Assembly: GCA_031972475.1 (NCBI GenBank)
Contig: DALYEP010000001.1
Span: forward strand, 682,001 to 746,000
Origin: CAIQNR01 sp031972475
Lineage (GTDB): Bacteria; Babelota; Babeliae; Babelales; CAIQNR01
Direction: 5' to 3'
DNA: 64,000 nt
Shown: in pieces, positions 61,048 through 64,000 of the stretch
How the letters are laid out: each line of letters opens with the position of its first letter
How positions within the stretch are numbered: position 1 is the stretch's first letter
Notes under the pieces: generated by a model
The model's database searches: none
What the model saw: only the letters and a program-made list of their open reading frames with translations
Told to the model about the DNA's origin: nothing
Position numbers and translations under genes: made by a program

Positions 61048-62034
61048 ATGAAAAAAATATCCATTGTTATTCCAATTTATAATGAAGAATCTAATATAGG
61101 TTCTTTATATAATCGTCTTTTTTTAATAGCAACGCAGCTTTCTGGTTATGTTTTTGAATTTATATGTGTTAATGATGGAAGTCGTGATAATTCTTGGCAA
61201 TTAATCGAAGAACTTTCGCTGAAAGATCAAAGAGTTAAAGGAATCTCTTTTTCTCGTAATTTTGGTTATCAAATGGCTCTTACTGCAGGGCATGATTATG
61301 CAACAGGTGATGCAATTATTACGATAGATGCTGACTTGCAAGATCCTCCAGAACTTATTATTGCTATGGTAAAAAAATGGGAAGAAGGCTTTTTTATAGT
61401 TTACGCACAGCGTTTAAGTAGAAATGATGGTTTTTTAAAAGATATTACTGCTGGTTTATACTATAAATTATTAACAGCGGTGTCAGATGTTCCTATTCCT
61501 GAAAATGTTGGAGACTTCCGCCTTATCGATAGAGTTGTTCTTGATCAAATTAATAATTGTAGAGAGCGTTTTAGATATTGGAGAGGCATGGTTGCATGGA
61601 CAGGTTTTCCTCATGCGTTTGTCTATTTTACTCGTCCAGAAAGAGCGGCAGGTCAAACAGGATATACTTGGCTAAAACTTTTAAAATTAGCATTTGATGG
61701 AATCACAAGTTTTTCTATGTTTCCTTTAAAAATAGCTGCATATATTGGTTCTTTTGTTATTATTACCGGCAGTTGTATGTTTTTTTATATTACATGCGAT
61801 GCATTTTTATGGGGGGCTCGTTATCCGCTTTTTAAATGGCTTGTAACAATTATTTATATTTTCATGGGAATTCAATTTTTGCTTATGTGGTTACTTGGTG
61901 AATATATAGGCCGTATGCACGATCAGCAAAAGCAACGGCCTTTATATATTGTACAAAAAAGTTGCGGTTATAGAAGTTCTATAAATCAATTAGTTCGCAA
62001 CAATTCGATTTCTCCTTTTCATAAATCGTTGTAA
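61048..62034 (+). CDS. GtrB-like GT2 glycosyltransferase, second copy
   Basis: 328 residues with ISIVIPIYNEESNI, CVNDGSRDNSW, SFSRNFGYQMALTAG, ITIDADLQDPP, NVGDFRLIDRVV and two C-terminal membrane helices. Closely related to the enzyme at 57483; a 36-nt stretch around the catalytic DAD motif is identical in DNA. Predicted to load a sugar on undecaprenyl phosphate. Differences between the copies may mean different sugars. Last gene of the polysaccharide locus; its end overlaps convergent glyA by 16 bp. Confidence 0.93.
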   Translation: MKKISIVIPIYNEESNIGSLYNRLFLIATQLSGYVFEFICVNDGSRDNSWQLIEELSLKDQRVKGISFSRNFGYQMALTAGHDYATGDAIITIDADLQDPPELIIAMVKKWEEGFFIVYAQRLSRNDGFLKDITAGLYYKLLTAVSDVPIPENVGDFRLIDRVVLDQINNCRERFRYWRGMVAWTGFPHAFVYFTRPERAAGQTGYTWLKLLKLAFDGITSFSMFPLKIAAYIGSFVIITGSCMFFYITCDAFLWGARYPLFKWLVTIIYIFMGIQFLLMWLLGEYIGRMHDQQKQRPLYIVQKSCGYRSSINQLVRNNSISPFHKSL

Positions 62035-63263
62035 ATAGGAAATTCTTTACATAGTAAATGTACAGATTGCTTGATGTTTAAAAGAGTTTCTTTGTTATCT
62101 CTATTATTTAAAGCTGTATCAATGAGTCCTGCTATTCTACGTGCCTGATTTTCTTTACATCCACGTGTTGTAATTGCTGGAGTTCCAATTCGTACACCAC
62201 TTGTGATCATTGGTTTTTCTGTATCAAAAGGTATGCAATTTCTATTAAGAGTAATACCAACACTTTCAAGTAATTCTTCTGCTTCTTTGCCAGTAATTTT
62301 TTTTGATCGTAAATCTAAGACCATTAAATGGTTTTTTGTTGATCCTGAAACAATTCGGTAACCACGTTGCATGAATTCATCAGCCATTGCTTGAGCGTTT
62401 GAAACGATTTGTTGTTGATATATTTTAAAATCATTATGAAGTGCTAATTTAAAACCAACAGCCTTTGCTGCAATATGATGCATCAAAGGGCCTCCTTGAA
62501 TTCCTGGCATAATTGCTTTGTCGATTAAAGAGGCAAATTTTTGTTTGCACATGATAAGTCCTCCTCGAGGTCCACGTAATGTTTTATGTGTTGTGCTTGT
62601 TACAAAGTCTGCATAAGGAAATGGATTAGGATGAATTTTTGCAGCAATAAGTCCTGCAATATGAGCAATATCTGCCATTAAGTAGGCCCCAACAGATTCT
62701 GCTATTTTTGAAAAACGCTCAAAGTCAATAATTTGAGAATAAGCAGATGCGCCACAAACAATAATTTTTGGTTTATGCTCGTCTGCTAATTTTTGAATTT
62801 CATCATAATCAAGACATTCAGTTTTTTGATGTACTCCATAATTAACAATTTTATAAAAAACTCCAGAAAAATTAATAGGATAGCCATGGGTTAAATGGCC
62901 GCCAGCTGAAAGATTCATTCCCAAAATAGTATCACCCGGCTTAAGTACAGAAAAGTAAACACCCATGTTTGCTTGAGAGCCTGAATGAGGTTGTACATTA
63001 ACGTATTCTGCTCCAAAAAGTTCTTTACAACGATCTCTTGCTATATTTTCTACTTCATCTACAAATGAGCACCCGCCATAATATCTTTTATCAGGGTATC
63101 CTTCTGCATATTTATTTGTCATAACAGATCCTGTTGCTTGCATAACAGCAGGCCAGGTGTAATTTTCTGATGCAATAAGATCTATTGTATGCTCTAGCCT
63201 TAATTTTTCGTTTTCTATAGCAGCATTAATAGCTGGATCAATATCAAAAAGAATATTGTTCAT
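62019..63263 (-). CDS. glyA: Serine hydroxymethyltransferase
   Basis: PLP enzyme that interconverts serine and glycine and makes methylene-THF, the carbon donor of ThyX. 414 residues: LIASENYTWPAVMQATGSV, NKYAEGYPDKRYYGG, NVQPHSGSQAN, DIAHIAGLIAA and the PLP-lysine motif TSTTHKTLRGPRGG. AAGGAG lies 7 bp before the ATG. Divergent from efp. Secure. Confidence 0.97.
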   Translation of the reverse strand: MNNILFDIDPAINAAIENEKLRLEHTIDLIASENYTWPAVMQATGSVMTNKYAEGYPDKRYYGGCSFVDEVENIARDRCKELFGAEYVNVQPHSGSQANMGVYFSVLKPGDTILGMNLSAGGHLTHGYPINFSGVFYKIVNYGVHQKTECLDYDEIQKLADEHKPKIIVCGASAYSQIIDFERFSKIAESVGAYLMADIAHIAGLIAAKIHPNPFPYADFVTSTTHKTLRGPRGGLIMCKQKFASLIDKAIMPGIQGGPLMHHIAAKAVGFKLALHNDFKIYQQQIVSNAQAMADEFMQRGYRIVSGSTKNHLMVLDLRSKKITGKEAEELLESVGITLNRNCIPFDTEKPMITSGVRIGTPAITTRGCKENQARRIAGLIDTALNNRDNKETLLNIKQSVHLLCKEFPIYNDL

Positions 63264-63343
63264 AAAAGTCTCCTTGTTTTATGCGTAACATGATTATTAC
63301 AAGCTACTTAAAATAGTTGATTTGTGAAGTAAAAAAGGCTTAA

Positions 63344-63372
63344 TTTGCTTTTTGCTTATAGGTATTTATAAT
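63344..63372 (+). promoter_or_regulatory. Probable efp promoter
   Basis: TTTGCT (63344-63349) and a perfect TATAAT (63367-63372) at 17-bp spacing, 51 bp upstream of the efp start in the 160-bp divergent gap with glyA. Confidence 0.55.
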
Positions 63373-63423
63373 GATTACATCGATGTTTTCCTATAAAGTC
63401 TTTATATTTTTTGAGGAAGTTCT

Positions 63424-63984
63424 ATGATCTCAGCCACAGACCTTCGTAAAGGTACTAAAATTTTGTTTAGAGAAGAGCCACACATGGTGCTTGATTATCA
63501 TCATATTAAGATGGGACGTGGTGGGGCTATTGTTCGCATTAAAGTAAAGAATCTTATTACAGGATCTTCGTTTGAAGAGACTTTTCGTTCAGCTGAAAAA
63601 TTTGAAAATCCAAATTTAGAGCGTAAGGATATGCAATATCTTTATGCTGACGGCGATTTATATAATTTTATGGATCAAGAATCTTTTGAACAAATTTCTC
63701 TTGATAAAGGTAACTTAGAAGATGTTCTTGACTACCTTAAAGAGCAAGAAGTTTATAGTGTTCTTTATTTTAAAGAACGTCCAATTGGGGTTACTCCTCC
63801 TTTGTTTATGACTATGACTATTACAGAAACAACACCTGGTGTTCGTGGTGATACAGCTCAAGGCAGCTGTACTAAATTGGCAACAGTTGATACAGGCCTT
63901 AAATTACAGGTTCCTTTATTTGTTAATGAAGGTGACAAGATTAAGGTAGACACTCGTACAGGTATTTATATTGAGCGTATTTAA
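63424..63984 (+). CDS. efp: Translation elongation factor P
   Basis: Relieves ribosome stalling at proline runs. 186 residues with three beta-barrel domains: MISATDLRKGTKILF, HHIKMGRGGAIVRIK, FRSAEKFENPNLERKDMQYLY and the C-terminal signature TTPGVRGDTAQGSCTKLATVDTG. The loop that enters the peptidyl-transferase centre carries Arg at position 32, not Lys as in E. coli. Arg32 is the site rhamnosylated in some Proteobacteria. GAGGAAG precedes the ATG. Secure. Confidence 0.97.
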   Translation: MISATDLRKGTKILFREEPHMVLDYHHIKMGRGGAIVRIKVKNLITGSSFEETFRSAEKFENPNLERKDMQYLYADGDLYNFMDQESFEQISLDKGNLEDVLDYLKEQEVYSVLYFKERPIGVTPPLFMTMTITETTPGVRGDTAQGSCTKLATVDTGLKLQVPLFVNEGDKIKVDTRTGIYIERI

Positions 63985-64000
63985 TTAGTAATAAGGTTAT

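Noticed and set aside
1..64000. CRISPR arrays, insertion sequences, transposases, prophage genes, tRNA genes
   Set aside because: Looked for evenly spaced repeats, transposase motifs and tRNA T arms; only the tmRNA T arm and the repeats listed above were found.

Overview
The window is a gene-dense, strongly AT-rich bacterial chromosome segment with about 61 protein-coding genes (two of them broken), one tmRNA and no tRNA or rRNA gene that I can see. Housekeeping genes (polA, thyX, rpmA, secF, rho, tsaD, smpB, ssrA, atpDC, typA, pth, alaS, glyA, efp) are scattered singly instead of sitting in the usual ribosomal, ATP-synthase or Sec operons. Between them lie many short genes whose products have a Sec signal peptide and no recognisable domain. 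AT-richness, very short intergenic gaps, a fragmented gene order, a SET-domain protein, an ankyrin-like secreted repeat protein and a large supply of small secreted proteins point to a host-associated Gram-negative bacterium. My best guess is a member of Candidatus Dependentiae (TM6). This is inference from gene content, not from a phylogenetic marker search.

Layout. 1-4.3 kb: 3' part of polA, thyX and a run of five small secreted proteins, two of which share a cysteine-rich, membrane-anchored C-terminus. 4.5-8.1 kb: rpmA, secF, rho with a long Q-rich N-terminal extension, and a small membrane protein, closed by a hairpin. 8.1-9.9 kb (minus strand): a secreted unknown and tsaD. 10-11.4 kb: DUF2062 membrane protein, smpB and ssrA (tmRNA, tag ANNVFANQAVAAA); a minus-strand secreted-protein gene reads antisense into the tmRNA 3' end. 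12.4-16.6 kb: a P2A-type cation ATPase with an unusual Gln in its ion-binding M4 motif, then three co-oriented minus-strand secreted proteins. 16.8-25 kb: atpD, a shortened atpC, a HerA-like ATPase, a SET-domain protein, a possible divergent RecO and a giant MscS-type channel, apparently co-transcribed. 25-32 kb: typA, a sodium/solute symporter and a 1049-residue secreted repeat protein. 32-39.5 kb: OmpH/Skp-like protein, pth, alaS plus a Nudix hydrolase, two secreted proteins, a frameshifted pseudogene, a small secreted protein and a HIT protein.

39.6-62 kb is a surface-polysaccharide locus. WecB and WecC make UDP-ManNAc and UDP-ManNAcA, a ManC-like protein would make GDP-mannose, and an AsnB-type amidotransferase may amidate a sugar acid. 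Wzm and Wzt, the latter with a C-terminal glycan-recognition domain, export the polymer, and methyltransferases flank wzt as expected for chain-terminus capping. Also present are a WecD-like acetyltransferase, two GtrB-like GT2 enzymes each near a member of a paralogous polytopic membrane protein pair, one intact and one truncated GT4 enzyme, and two proteins with transglutaminase-like catalytic cores. One of these is fused to a polysaccharide-deacetylase-like domain. This part carries clear marks of recent duplication and gene loss. The window ends with glyA and efp.

The most unusual items are the two transglutaminase-like proteins within a polysaccharide export locus, the shared signal-peptide junction of the small secreted proteins, the eight-fold repeat protein, the 117-nt near-identical repeat in the tandem methyltransferases, the truncated glycosyltransferase paralogue, and the gene running antisense into ssrA.
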